This document shows, one piece after another, positions 14,554-21,852 of a DNA stretch of 46,432 nucleotides; positions within the stretch are counted from its first letter, which is position 1, and every line of letters begins with the position of its first letter. The position numbers and the translations under genes are program-made. Source of the stretch: Nitrospiria bacterium (lineage in GTDB: Bacteria; Nitrospirota; UBA9217); NCBI GenBank assembly GCA_919902495.1, contig CAKKRC010000087.1, forward strand, positions 1 to 46,432, given 5' to 3'. The notes under the pieces are model-generated. The model saw only the letters and a program-made list of their open reading frames with translations, was not told the DNA's origin and did no database searches.

Positions 14554-14575
14554 AAAAAAGCGGCCCGAAGGCCGC
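14554..14575 (-). terminator. Intrinsic terminator with UUCG loop
   Basis: On the minus strand GCGGCC-TTCG-GGCCGC (14575-14560) is followed by six T residues. It terminates the gene at 14607-15032. Confidence 0.85.
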
Positions 14576-14606
14576 CTGAAGGGATATGCTGCACGTGGTG
14601 CTGATG

Positions 14607-15032
14607 CTACTCGAGGACGTGGATGATCTGGACCACGTCGCTGCGAAGGGCGTCTGAGGGGTGGACCTTGACGTTTTTTCCCGCGATAGTAACGGAGAAG
14701 GAGGGCTCTCCCATGTGTTTCTCATAGACCTCGCCGAGTCTCAGGGACATGACCTGGAGCTTCTTGTTGGACAGGCCCTTGTCCTTGGCGAGTGATTTCA
14801 TGTTATGCTCCTTGCCGTCATGGAACCACGCCATGCCGAACATCGCCGGCGGTTTTCCGACGAAGCAATAGACCGCCTCATCGGCAGGCACGAACTCGAG
14901 TGTATCGTTCATCTTCGCGACGAATGTTTCGAGCTCGGCCTTGAACTTGTCGAGCCGCTTCGCCGCCGGGCTGGCCGCGTCGAGCGGGGGCAGCTCTTCC
15001 TTCTTTCCGAACAGATTGCCGAATAATCCCAT
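14607..15032 (-). CDS. Conserved-looking hypothetical cytoplasmic protein
   Basis: 141 residues, starting MGLFGNLFGKKEELPP after an excellent AGGAGGTG ribosome site. The N-terminus is basic and amphipathic, then a helical region (KRLDKFKAELETFVAKMNDTLEF) and a mixed alpha/beta C-terminal domain (YCFVGKPPAMFGMAWF, FSVTIAGKNVKVHPS). No signal peptide or membrane helix. I do not recognise the family. It is monocistronic, with its own terminator at 14554-14575 and a long, structured region upstream. Confidence 0.75.
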   Translation of the reverse strand: MGLFGNLFGKKEELPPLDAASPAAKRLDKFKAELETFVAKMNDTLEFVPADEAVYCFVGKPPAMFGMAWFHDGKEHNMKSLAKDKGLSNKKLQVMSLRLGEVYEKHMGEPSFSVTIAGKNVKVHPSDALRSDVVQIIHVLE

Positions 15033-15104
15033 ATCACACCTCCTGAAGAGAATAGCGAGGACTGCCTAGGGCCGTCTCTCGTGTTCGCGCTGAATGACTG
15101 GGCT

Positions 15105-15173
15105 GTTGCGGGGAGGGAATTCTTGATGCTGCCTGACATGCGTCAAAATGGTCAGGCCTGCCGCAACCTCCCC
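15105..15173. other. Structured intergenic element with mutually exclusive stems
   Basis: Nested perfect stems: GTTGCGG (15105-15111) with CCGCAAC (15161-15167), enclosing GCCTGAC (15131-15137) with GTCAGGC (15151-15157). A competing stem, GGGGAGG (15110-15116) with CCTCCCC (15167-15173), overlaps the outer one at both ends and cannot form with it. Both strands can fold. It lies in the 491-bp gap between the leftward gene at 14607 and the rightward gene at 15524. No known riboswitch consensus was recognised. The rest of the gap contains a nine-A run (near 15208-15216), a GATGC/GCATC hairpin and nothing else that I can identify. Confidence 0.5.
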
Positions 15174-15523
15174 TGGTTTGTGGTCTTGCCCGCTGTTTTC
15201 TGTTCAAAAAAAAAGGCCGGTCATGATGCTTCCGCATCTATGTCCAGCCCTCTCTCCCGGGTACCACTGAGTGCGTATCTCCGGGCGCGTCCGTCCGCAT
15301 TGATATGTGAACTTCAGTAACGAACAAAGAGTAGCACAAAATCATAATGGTGTAAATAAAAATATTTCATGCCATCAGTGAGGCCTGCTGACCTTCTTTA
15401 GGATCCCGATCCTGACGCGAGGTGCGACCGTATTTCTATAAACCACCATTCGAAAGCTTGAGTCGACAGGGGCAAAGTGGTATGATACGTGCTACGTCAC
15501 GATTACGGAGGAACACCGCACAC

Positions 15524-16123
15524 ATGAGGATCATTACCTGGTTCAAACGAAAGCTGACCGGCAGGCACGATGCGATGACACGGGAACAGGCCAATCGAAT
15601 CAAGCGTCTGCCGAAGGAACAAGCGCGCAGAGAGCTTGGGACATTTCTGTTCGAGATAGGCCTGCAGCATGCTACGGAGTTCGTAAAGGACGAGTTGCGG
15701 CGAAGCGACTCGCCGTTCAAGGGTGTCCCTCCGGAAGTTGTTTTTCACGAGATGCTTGCCCTGACCTTCTGGGTCATGGACAAGGATGTCGCGGGGGGGG
15801 AGAAGACGCTTGCTGCTGAGCTGCATGATCATTATATCCGTTCATACCGAACCCCTGCAGGTTCTCCGGAGGAGCGGACCCGTGCGCTTGGAGAAAAATA
15901 CAAGCGTTATGAACGGGAATGGGACGATGTGACCGGCCACCAGGACGAGTTTGGCCTATGCGTGGCGCAGAACATATTCGGCGACGCGGCCAGCCAACGG
16001 ACGAGGGAGAGGACCTTTTGGATTATCCAATACGCCCATGCTATTGCAGACGATTGCTCTCCTCTAAAAAAGATGTTCCGTTCGAAGTTCAAACCTGAGC
16101 CGTCGGCATCGGGCAACACGTAA
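15524..16123 (+). CDS. Hypothetical alpha-helical protein
   Basis: About 199 residues from ATG 15524 (MRIITWFKRKLTGRHDAM); the frame is open 34 codons further upstream but that part reads like non-coding DNA. GGAGG lies about 12 bases before this ATG. The sequence is highly charged and helical, with motifs such as FHEMLALTFWVMDKD and YERYEREWDD, and no membrane segment. The C-terminal part includes a short Cys-containing stretch (DDCSPLKKMF). I do not recognise the family. It is followed by a hairpin terminator. Confidence 0.65.
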   Translation: MRIITWFKRKLTGRHDAMTREQANRIKRLPKEQARRELGTFLFEIGLQHATEFVKDELRRSDSPFKGVPPEVVFHEMLALTFWVMDKDVAGGEKTLAAELHDHYIRSYRTPAGSPEERTRALGEKYKRYEREWDDVTGHQDEFGLCVAQNIFGDAASQRTRERTFWIIQYAHAIADDCSPLKKMFRSKFKPEPSASGNT

Positions 16124-16136
16124 ACGTCAATAGTTT

Positions 16137-16166
16137 GCTGAATGGGGCTTTCAGAGCCCCTTCAGC
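16137..16166 (+). terminator. Hairpin terminator
   Basis: GCTGAA-T-GGGGCT (16137-16149) pairs with AGCCCC-TTCAGC (16155-16166), 12 pairs with one bulged T, followed by GTTTCG. The T tract is short but the stem is strong. Confidence 0.65.
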
Positions 16167-16347
16167 GTTTCGCCCTTCGTTCTGATAACCACCACCAGCT
16201 GTTCCGCGCACTTTTCCCAATGCACTGACTATCTATGATCACGAGGGGCGGCGTATGTTCGTTCCGGACCTTGAGGACGATCTGTCCCGATTCGCGCTGT
16301 TGGTCGTTTTGGAGAGAGCGTTGGTTCAGTTCAATCCGGTCCTGCAA
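16162..16347 (-). pseudogene. Decayed partial copy of the PH-like membrane protein gene at 17208
   Basis: The leftward translation contains IELNQ, SGQIVLKVRNEHTPPLVII and a Trp-containing tail. These align with LELNQ, TGQIVVKVRDGHTPRMVII and QLWAFLKKK of the intact gene 1 kb away. The whole N-terminal membrane region is absent, and an internal stretch of about 15 residues is missing. No ribosome site or start was found. A partial duplication followed by decay is the simplest explanation. Confidence 0.7.
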
Positions 16348-16534
16348 TGGCGGCTCTTTTTGTCACAAAAATGATACGGTCCAGTCTTATTTCTGAGAAA
16401 ACCCTATGCCGGTGTTTTGCAATATATTGATTTATCAGCCTATTTGTGTCTGGCAGTTTAATTGCATTTATCGTTACAATTGACCTAAATCCAACAGCTA
16501 CAGGGGACGGTGGGAACCCATGGGAGTACTCACA

Positions 16535-17002
16535 ATGGACAAGACTGATATCTTCATCAAGTCGGCCAAGGGTGAACAGGAAATTGCGACACGCGTCAAT
16601 AAGCTGCCGATCAAGCACCGTTCGGTGCTTATCATGGTAGACGGTACCACGAGCGAAGAAGCCTTGCTCGCCAAGATCTCGGGCATGTTCGATGGCAAGA
16701 TCATCGTGAACGATCTTGAAACCCATGGTTTCATCGAGCGCAAGGCCGGCTCAAAATCCGCACTCCAGGCAGCAACGGCAAAACCACAGGTCCTCAACGT
16801 CAGCGCGAAGCAATACATGATCGATTATATGTACCAGGTCCTCGGACCCGAGGCCGACACCTTCGTGGGGCGCATCGAGAAGTGCAGGACCAACTCTGAT
16901 CTGGCCGGGATGATCGATCCATGCCGGGACACGATTCTTGGTGTGGGAAAACAGAAAAGGGCGGCGGAGTTCGAAGTAAAGATAAAAGAGCTCATGGGGT
17001 AA
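16535..17002 (+). CDS. Hypothetical small regulatory-type protein
   Basis: 155 residues from ATG 16535, eight bases after GGGAG; an ATG at 16520 is also possible (160 residues). The N-terminus (DKTDIFIKSAKGEQEI, LPIKHRSVLIMVDGTTSEEALLAKI, HGFIERK) reads like the winged-helix-like module of small proteins in which a compact domain precedes a variable effector part. The C-terminal half is helical with two Cys (KCRTNSD, DPCRDTI). No membrane segment. Family not recognised with confidence. The gap before it (16348-16519) holds the decayed paralogue remnant and AT-richer DNA with a possible TACAAT -10 at 16475-16480 but no clear -35. Confidence 0.65.
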   Translation: MDKTDIFIKSAKGEQEIATRVNKLPIKHRSVLIMVDGTTSEEALLAKISGMFDGKIIVNDLETHGFIERKAGSKSALQAATAKPQVLNVSAKQYMIDYMYQVLGPEADTFVGRIEKCRTNSDLAGMIDPCRDTILGVGKQKRAAEFEVKIKELMG

Positions 17003-17207
17003 CGCCCGGTCCCTCTTGAGAACGAGAGAGGCGCGATCAGGGGATGGGTGAAGATGCTGCGGGTGGACGGATCATGCGTAGCGAGGGACCGGGAGATGTA
17101 GGACGAGAGTTAAAGCTTGCCCTGTAATGTAATTCTAAACCTCCGACCTCCGGAGGCAGGTACATGTCAATGATTGATTTCTGAACGGGTCTACCTAGTA
17201 TGTTCCT

Positions 17208-17633
17208 TCAGCTCTTCCAGCCCTTCTTCTTCAGGAATGCCCAAAGCTGTTCAGCCTCCTTCGTCTCCAGATACTTGCTGTAAATGATCACCATGCGCGG
17301 TGTATGGCCGTCCCGCACCTTCACGACGATCTGCCCCGTTCCGCGCTGCTCCACACTGGTAATGTCCTTGTAGCGGACATGCTCGGGGCGGTTCGTCTGG
17401 TTCAGTTCGAGTTGCTCCTCCTGCACGGCCACGAGGGGTTTCCTGTTCTTGAGGATCGTCCGGACGCACATCCCCGCGCCGAAAACGAACATGAATCCCG
17501 CACCCGCCGAGGGGTCCTGATTGCGGCTGACCAGCACGATGCTATACGCGGCCCCGAGCAACGCCAGGACCCCGTAGAGAACGAGGAACAGGTAGTACCG
17601 TTCTTTCTTCTGATACAATTGAGCTCCGATCAT
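17208..17633 (-). CDS. Two-helix membrane protein with PH-like domain
   Basis: 141 residues from ATG 17633, preceded by GGGAGG. Two transmembrane helices (about residues 14-35 and 44-62: YLFLVLYGVLALLGAAYS, GAGFMFVFGAGMCVRTIL) are followed by a beta-rich domain with RYKDITSVEQRGTGQIVVKV, a layout typical of bacterial PH-like membrane proteins. It starts 26 bp after fabF on the same strand, so it is probably co-transcribed. A decayed partial copy lies at 16162-16347. Function unknown. Confidence 0.75.
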   Translation of the reverse strand: MIGAQLYQKKERYYLFLVLYGVLALLGAAYSIVLVSRNQDPSAGAGFMFVFGAGMCVRTILKNRKPLVAVQEEQLELNQTNRPEHVRYKDITSVEQRGTGQIVVKVRDGHTPRMVIIYSKYLETKEAEQLWAFLKKKGWKS

Positions 17634-17659
17634 AGAACCTCCCGTAAGGTGTGGTACTG

Positions 17660-18901
17660 TTACGCTACGTGTCGCCGGAATAAGAGCGCTCCGTTGGTGC
17701 CGCCGAATCCGAGCGAAAGGGATAGACCGGCGCCGACGCTCTGAGCTCTTGCATGGTTCGGCACATAATCCAGGTCGCATGCAGGGTCGGGCGTTTCATG
17801 GTTGATGGTCGGCGGAATGATGCCGTCGCGTATCGTGAGTACGGTCATCGCCGCTTCCACAGCGCCGGCAGCGCCGAGCATGTGGCCGAGCATGGACTTG
17901 ATGGAACTGACGGCAAGTTTCTTCGCCTGTTCACCGAAGGCGCGCTTGATCGCCAGCGTCTCGATGGCATCGTTCGATACGGTCGAGGTCCCATGAGCGT
18001 TGAGATAGATGATCTCTTCCGGCTGCATTTCCGCGTCGGCTAATGCCAGCGCCATGGCGCGTGCCGCTCCGTCTCCGGCGGGATCGGGCCTCGTGTAATG
18101 AAAGGCGTCGGAGGTCAACCCGTATCCTGCCAGTTCAGCGTAGATATTTGCCCCCCGCTTTTCCGCGTGTTTCAGCTCTTCCAGGATGAGGACCCCGGCG
18201 CCCTCGGACAGCACAAACCCGTCGCGGTCCCGGTCGAAGGGCCTGCTGGCCTTCTCCGGAGCGTCGTTTCTGCGGGAGAGGGCTTTGGCCTGGCAGAATC
18301 CCGCGAGCACCAGCGGCGTGAGGGCTGCCTCGGTCCCGCCGGCGATCATCACGTCCGCATCGCCCCGCTGGATGATCTTCATGGCCTCGCCGATGGCATG
18401 GGTCCCCGTTGCGCAGGCAGTGGACACATCGAGGCAGGGGCCTTTCGCGCCGAGCTTCATCGCGATGAATCCCGATGCCATGTTCACCAGCGTCATGGGT
18501 GTGTAGTGCGGCGAGACCGCGCGATGGCCCTTCGCCATGAAGGCGATGAGGTTCTTCTCGTTCGTCGTGACCCCGCCGCGGCCGGAACCCACCAGAACAC
18601 CCGTACGGCGTGAGGCGTGAGGCGTGAGGACGAGGCCGGCATCATCAACTGCCATGAGCGCGGCCGCGAGTGCATAGTGGATGAAGGGATCGGTCGTGCG
18701 AGCCTCTTTGGCGCTCATGAACAGGCGGGCATCGAAACCTCTTATCTCGCCGGCGATGCGGGAGGGGAACGATGATGCATCGAACTTCGTAATGCGGCTG
18801 ATACCCGAACTTCCCGCTTGGAGGGCGGCCCAGGTCGTTTGCAGGTCATTTCCGACAGGCGACACAGCCCCCGATCCGGTTATCACGACGCGTGTTTTCA
18901 T
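17660..18901 (-). CDS. fabF: Beta-ketoacyl-ACP synthase II
   Basis: 413 residues from ATG 18901. The Cys-His-His triad of condensing enzymes is complete: C163 (DVSTACATGTH), H303 (NAHGTST) and H340 (SMLGHMLGAAG). It elongates acyl-ACP with malonyl-ACP in cytoplasmic fatty-acid synthesis. It is isolated from the usual fab cluster (no acpP, fabG or fabD nearby), so it may be a second KAS II or belong to a specialised pathway; I cannot tell which. No Shine-Dalgarno precedes the ATG, and a consensus promoter is placed so that transcription should begin at or within two bases of the start codon. A PH-like membrane protein follows in the operon. Confidence 0.93.
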   Translation of the reverse strand: MKTRVVITGSGAVSPVGNDLQTTWAALQAGSSGISRITKFDASSFPSRIAGEIRGFDARLFMSAKEARTTDPFIHYALAAALMAVDDAGLVLTPHASRRTGVLVGSGRGGVTTNEKNLIAFMAKGHRAVSPHYTPMTLVNMASGFIAMKLGAKGPCLDVSTACATGTHAIGEAMKIIQRGDADVMIAGGTEAALTPLVLAGFCQAKALSRRNDAPEKASRPFDRDRDGFVLSEGAGVLILEELKHAEKRGANIYAELAGYGLTSDAFHYTRPDPAGDGAARAMALALADAEMQPEEIIYLNAHGTSTVSNDAIETLAIKRAFGEQAKKLAVSSIKSMLGHMLGAAGAVEAAMTVLTIRDGIIPPTINHETPDPACDLDYVPNHARAQSVGAGLSLSLGFGGTNGALLFRRHVA

Positions 18902-18908
18902 CGCGTGC

Positions 18909-18937
18909 AGTATAAGGTTTTCGCGTTGTTTTGTCAA
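18909..18937 (-). promoter_or_regulatory. fabF promoter, predicted to give a leaderless mRNA
   Basis: On the minus strand: TTGACA (18937-18932), 17-bp spacer, TATACT (18914-18909). Only seven bases separate the -10 from the ATG at 18901, so transcription should start at about the A of the start codon. Confidence 0.8.
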
Positions 18938-18967
18938 AGCGGAACGCGGCGCAGCGCCTCCGCCGGT

Positions 18968-18996
18968 TTGATAAATGAGGGGTTTTGTGGTATAGT
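18968..18996 (+). promoter_or_regulatory. Promoter of the DUF4912/GH57 region
   Basis: TTGATA (18968-18973), 17-bp spacer, TATAGT (18991-18996). It diverges from the fabF promoter with about 30 bp between the two -35 hexamers. Confidence 0.7.
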
Positions 18997-19043
18997 TCAT
19001 TCGTTGATGAAATCAGACCGGAACGAAGGGAAAGGGGGTTGAG

Positions 19044-20003
19044 ATGAAAAAGAACGACTTGACATCCAAGACCGTTGCAGAGCTCAAAGCCCTGGCCAAA
19101 AGGAAGAAGATATCCCTGCCTGCCGGTTCGAAGAAGGCGGACATCGTGAAGGCCCTTGCCAAGGGTGCTCCCGCGTCGTCCAAACGTAAAGGAACAGCAG
19201 CCGGGAAGACCGTCCTGAAGGCGAAGACCCCGAAGATCGCAGCAAAAAAGAAGACGGCAGGGAAGGCAGCCGGAACGAAGAAGGTTGCGGCAACGAAGAG
19301 GCCTGCTGCAATAAAGGCCGGCCCACGAGCAGCGCCCGCGGGGCAGGCCCCGGTCCGCCGCCCCTGGCAGATGCCTCCCGGAGTGGAAGAGCCGCTCCTG
19401 GCGCAGGAACGTGTGGCCGACGCAAAGTACTACACCGGGACGGCGGAGCAGCGACCGGCCGCCCCCTCTGACACGCTGGCACATGAATATGGGAGCGAGC
19501 GGATCGCCCTGATGGCGCGCGATCCCTATATGGCCTTCTCGTACTGGGAGCTGCCGCAGGCCAGGCTCGAAAAGGAAAAAGCGTGGTTCGGATGGGACAG
19601 CAAGCTCTGTATCCGCGTCTACGATGTCACCGGAGTCCTGTTCGACGGGACGAATGCCACGGCCTACTTCGACCAGGAAGTGTACGACCGCGTAGGCAGC
19701 TGGTACTTCGAGTTCGGCAGGCCCATGCACTCGTTCTGCGCCGATCTGGGGCTGCTCGCGCCTAACGGCCGTTTCCTCACCATGGTCCGCTCCAATGCGG
19801 TCACGATGCCGCGGGACGGCGTCTCCGATGTTCTGGATGAGGAGTGGATGCTGATGGACGAGGAATTCATGAAGCTCTACGGCATCACCGGCTCCACATC
19901 CGGAGGCTTTTCGTCACAGCAGGTACAGGAGCTCATGAGCCAGCGGCGGATGCTGAAGATCACGTCGCCGGGCCTGTTCTCGAAGCCGAAGGCAAAAAAA
20001 TAG
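19044..20003 (+). CDS. DUF4912 protein with SAP/Rho-N-like head and Lys/Ala-rich linker
   Basis: 319 residues. Residues 1-40 (TVAELKALAKRKKISLPAGS, then KKADIVKAL) form a small helix-extended-helix domain like the SAP or Rho N-terminal fold. Residues 44-105 are a low-complexity Lys/Ala/Thr linker resembling histone H1-like tails. The DUF4912 domain follows (about 145-260: RIALMARDPYMAFSYWEL, WYFEFGRPMHSFCADLGLL). DUF4912 proteins often neighbour GH57 alpha-glucan branching enzymes, as here, so a role in glycogen metabolism or its regulation is inferred; the biochemical function is unknown. The basic linker could bind nucleic acid or polyanions. Has its own promoter and terminator. Confidence 0.87.
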   Translation: MKKNDLTSKTVAELKALAKRKKISLPAGSKKADIVKALAKGAPASSKRKGTAAGKTVLKAKTPKIAAKKKTAGKAAGTKKVAATKRPAAIKAGPRAAPAGQAPVRRPWQMPPGVEEPLLAQERVADAKYYTGTAEQRPAAPSDTLAHEYGSERIALMARDPYMAFSYWELPQARLEKEKAWFGWDSKLCIRVYDVTGVLFDGTNATAYFDQEVYDRVGSWYFEFGRPMHSFCADLGLLAPNGRFLTMVRSNAVTMPRDGVSDVLDEEWMLMDEEFMKLYGITGSTSGGFSSQQVQELMSQRRMLKITSPGLFSKPKAKK

Positions 20004-20047
20004 CAAGGCCTCGCCAGGTCACGCAGCATACGCGGTTCTGTGATAAA

Positions 20048-20078
20048 GTCCATCCCCTTGTGGATGGGCTTTTCTTTT
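20048..20078 (+). terminator. Intrinsic terminator after the DUF4912 gene
   Basis: GTCCATCC (20048-20055) pairs with GGATGGGC (20062-20069), including one G-U pair, then TTTTCTTTT. Flanking AAA/TTT extend the stem. Confidence 0.82.
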
Positions 20079-20105
20079 CCAGAACGGATAAACTGGAACA
20101 TGACC

Positions 20106-20186
20106 CGCCACTAAGACACAAAGGCACGAAGAAAGGGATGCTGAAAACGCGCACGTTTTTCTTCGTGATCTCCGTAAGCTTCGTGT
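20106..20186. repeat. Dispersed hairpin repeat (CACGAAG family)
   Basis: Left arm CGCCACTAAGACACAAAGGC plus ACGAAGAAA (20106-20134), right arm with TTTTTCTTCGTG and CTTCGTGTG (20156-20186). The core CACGAAGAAA/TTTCTTCGTG pairs perfectly. Related to the half-copy at 8373 and the elements at 23255 and 30206. Confidence 0.65.
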
Positions 20187-20271
20187 GAGAACGACTTTTT
20201 CGAGTACGCCAAGGTTCACCGCAGAGGGATCGGCAGGACCGCAGCAACCTACATAAGAAACCGGAGGAAGC

Positions 20272-21852
20272 ATGGAAAAGGGTTACCTGGCACTGGTGCT
20301 GCACAGCCATCTGCCCTATGTACGACACCCCGAGTATGACCAGTTCCTGGAAGAGGACTGGCTGTTCGAGGCCATCACGGAAACCTATATCCCCCTCATC
20401 AACGTGTTCGACGGGCTGGTGAACGACGGTGTGGACTTTCGCATCACCATGAGCCTGACGCCCACGCTCATCTCCATGCTCACGGACCCGCAGCTCCAGC
20501 ATCGATATGTCCGGCACATCACTAAACTGGCCGAGCTTGCCGAGAACGAGATCGAGCGGACAAAGCACCAGCCGGAGTTCAATTCCCTGGCGCGTATGTA
20601 CCTGGACATCTTCCGGAACTCACGCTCCGTGTTCGAAGAAAAATACGGCCGGAACATCGTCACCGCCTTCAGGAGGTTCCAGGACCTCGGCAAGGTGGAG
20701 ATCATCACCTGCGGCGCGACCCACGGCTTCCTGCCGCTCATGCAGAACAGGAACGCGATACGGGCGCAGATCATGGTCGCCGTGGAGCAGCATACAAAAC
20801 ATCTCGGCAGGCCGCCCCGCGGCATCTGGCTGCCCGAGTGCGGATACTTCGAGGGCCTGGACGAGATCCTGAAGGAAGCGGGCCTGCGCTACTTCTTCAC
20901 CGATTCCCACGGGATCTTCCACGCGACCCCCCGGCCCAAGTACGGCGTGTATGCGCCCCTCTTATGCAGATCCGGCGTCGCCGCGTTCGGCAGGGACATC
21001 GAGTCGTCGAAGCAGGTCTGGAGCTCCGTCGAGGGGTATCCCGGCGACTACAGCTATCGCGATTTCTACCGCGATGTGGGCTTCGACCTGGACTACGATA
21101 CGGTCAGACCGTACCTCCATGACGACGGCGTGCGCGTGAACCTCGGGATCAAGTATTACAGGATAACCGGCCAGACGGACCAGAAAGAACCCTATGTCAG
21201 ACAGCAGGCGCTGGAACGGGCCGCGGACCACGCAGGCAACTTCATGTTCAACCGGGAGAAGCAGATCGAGTGGCTCGCGGGCATCGTGCGGGACCGGAAA
21301 CCCATCATCGTGGCCCCGTACGACGCGGAGCTGTACGGCCACTGGTGGTTCGAGGGGCCGGACTGGATCAACTTCCTCATGCGGAAGATCGCCTATGACC
21401 AGAAGACCATCAAGCTGACGACACCCTCGGAATACCTTGCGGAGAATCCCACCTGCCAGGTCGCCACGCCGTCCCTTTCGAGTTGGGGATACAAGGGCTA
21501 TGCCGAGGTCTGGCTGAACAGTTCGAACGACTGGATCTACCGGCATCTCCATGTGGCCGCTGAACGGATGGTGGAACTGGCACGGCAATTCCCCCACGGG
21601 GAAGGAGTGCTCCGGCGGGCGCTGAACCAGGCCGCGCGGGAACTCCTGCTCGCCCAGAGCTCGGACTGGTCTTTCATCATGAAGACCGGCAGCCACGTGG
21701 AATATGCGGTCAAGCGGACGCAGGACCACGTCCTCCGGTTCACCCGGTTATACGACGACATACGGGCCGGCACCATTGACGAGGGGTGGCTGACGGACCA
21801 TGAATACAAGGACAATATCTTCCCCGATATCGACTACCGCGTGTATGCTTAA
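20272..21852 (+). CDS. GH57 1,4-alpha-glucan branching enzyme
   Basis: 526 residues, the usual length for bacterial GH57 branching enzymes. GH57 region 1 HSHLPYVRHPE (11-21), the nucleophile Glu in WLPECGY (E189) and the acid/base Asp in PYDAELYGHWWFEG (D351) are present. A DUF1957-like C-terminal helical domain completes the protein. It makes alpha-1,6 branches in cytoplasmic glycogen. Ribosome site GGAGGAAGC. The DUF4912 gene lies upstream, beyond a terminator and a repeat element. The 3' end overlaps the next gene by 8 bp (ATGCTTAA), coupling it to a FAD-linked oxidase. No glgA or glgC is in view. Confidence 0.93.
   Translation: MEKGYLALVLHSHLPYVRHPEYDQFLEEDWLFEAITETYIPLINVFDGLVNDGVDFRITMSLTPTLISMLTDPQLQHRYVRHITKLAELAENEIERTKHQPEFNSLARMYLDIFRNSRSVFEEKYGRNIVTAFRRFQDLGKVEIITCGATHGFLPLMQNRNAIRAQIMVAVEQHTKHLGRPPRGIWLPECGYFEGLDEILKEAGLRYFFTDSHGIFHATPRPKYGVYAPLLCRSGVAAFGRDIESSKQVWSSVEGYPGDYSYRDFYRDVGFDLDYDTVRPYLHDDGVRVNLGIKYYRITGQTDQKEPYVRQQALERAADHAGNFMFNREKQIEWLAGIVRDRKPIIVAPYDAELYGHWWFEGPDWINFLMRKIAYDQKTIKLTTPSEYLAENPTCQVATPSLSSWGYKGYAEVWLNSSNDWIYRHLHVAAERMVELARQFPHGEGVLRRALNQAARELLLAQSSDWSFIMKTGSHVEYAVKRTQDHVLRFTRLYDDIRAGTIDEGWLTDHEYKDNIFPDIDYRVYA

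Noticed and set aside
17147-17156. CCTCCGGAGG palindrome as a terminator between the 16535 and 17208 genes
   Set aside because: It is only 10 bp with no loop and no T tract, so it was not listed as a terminator.
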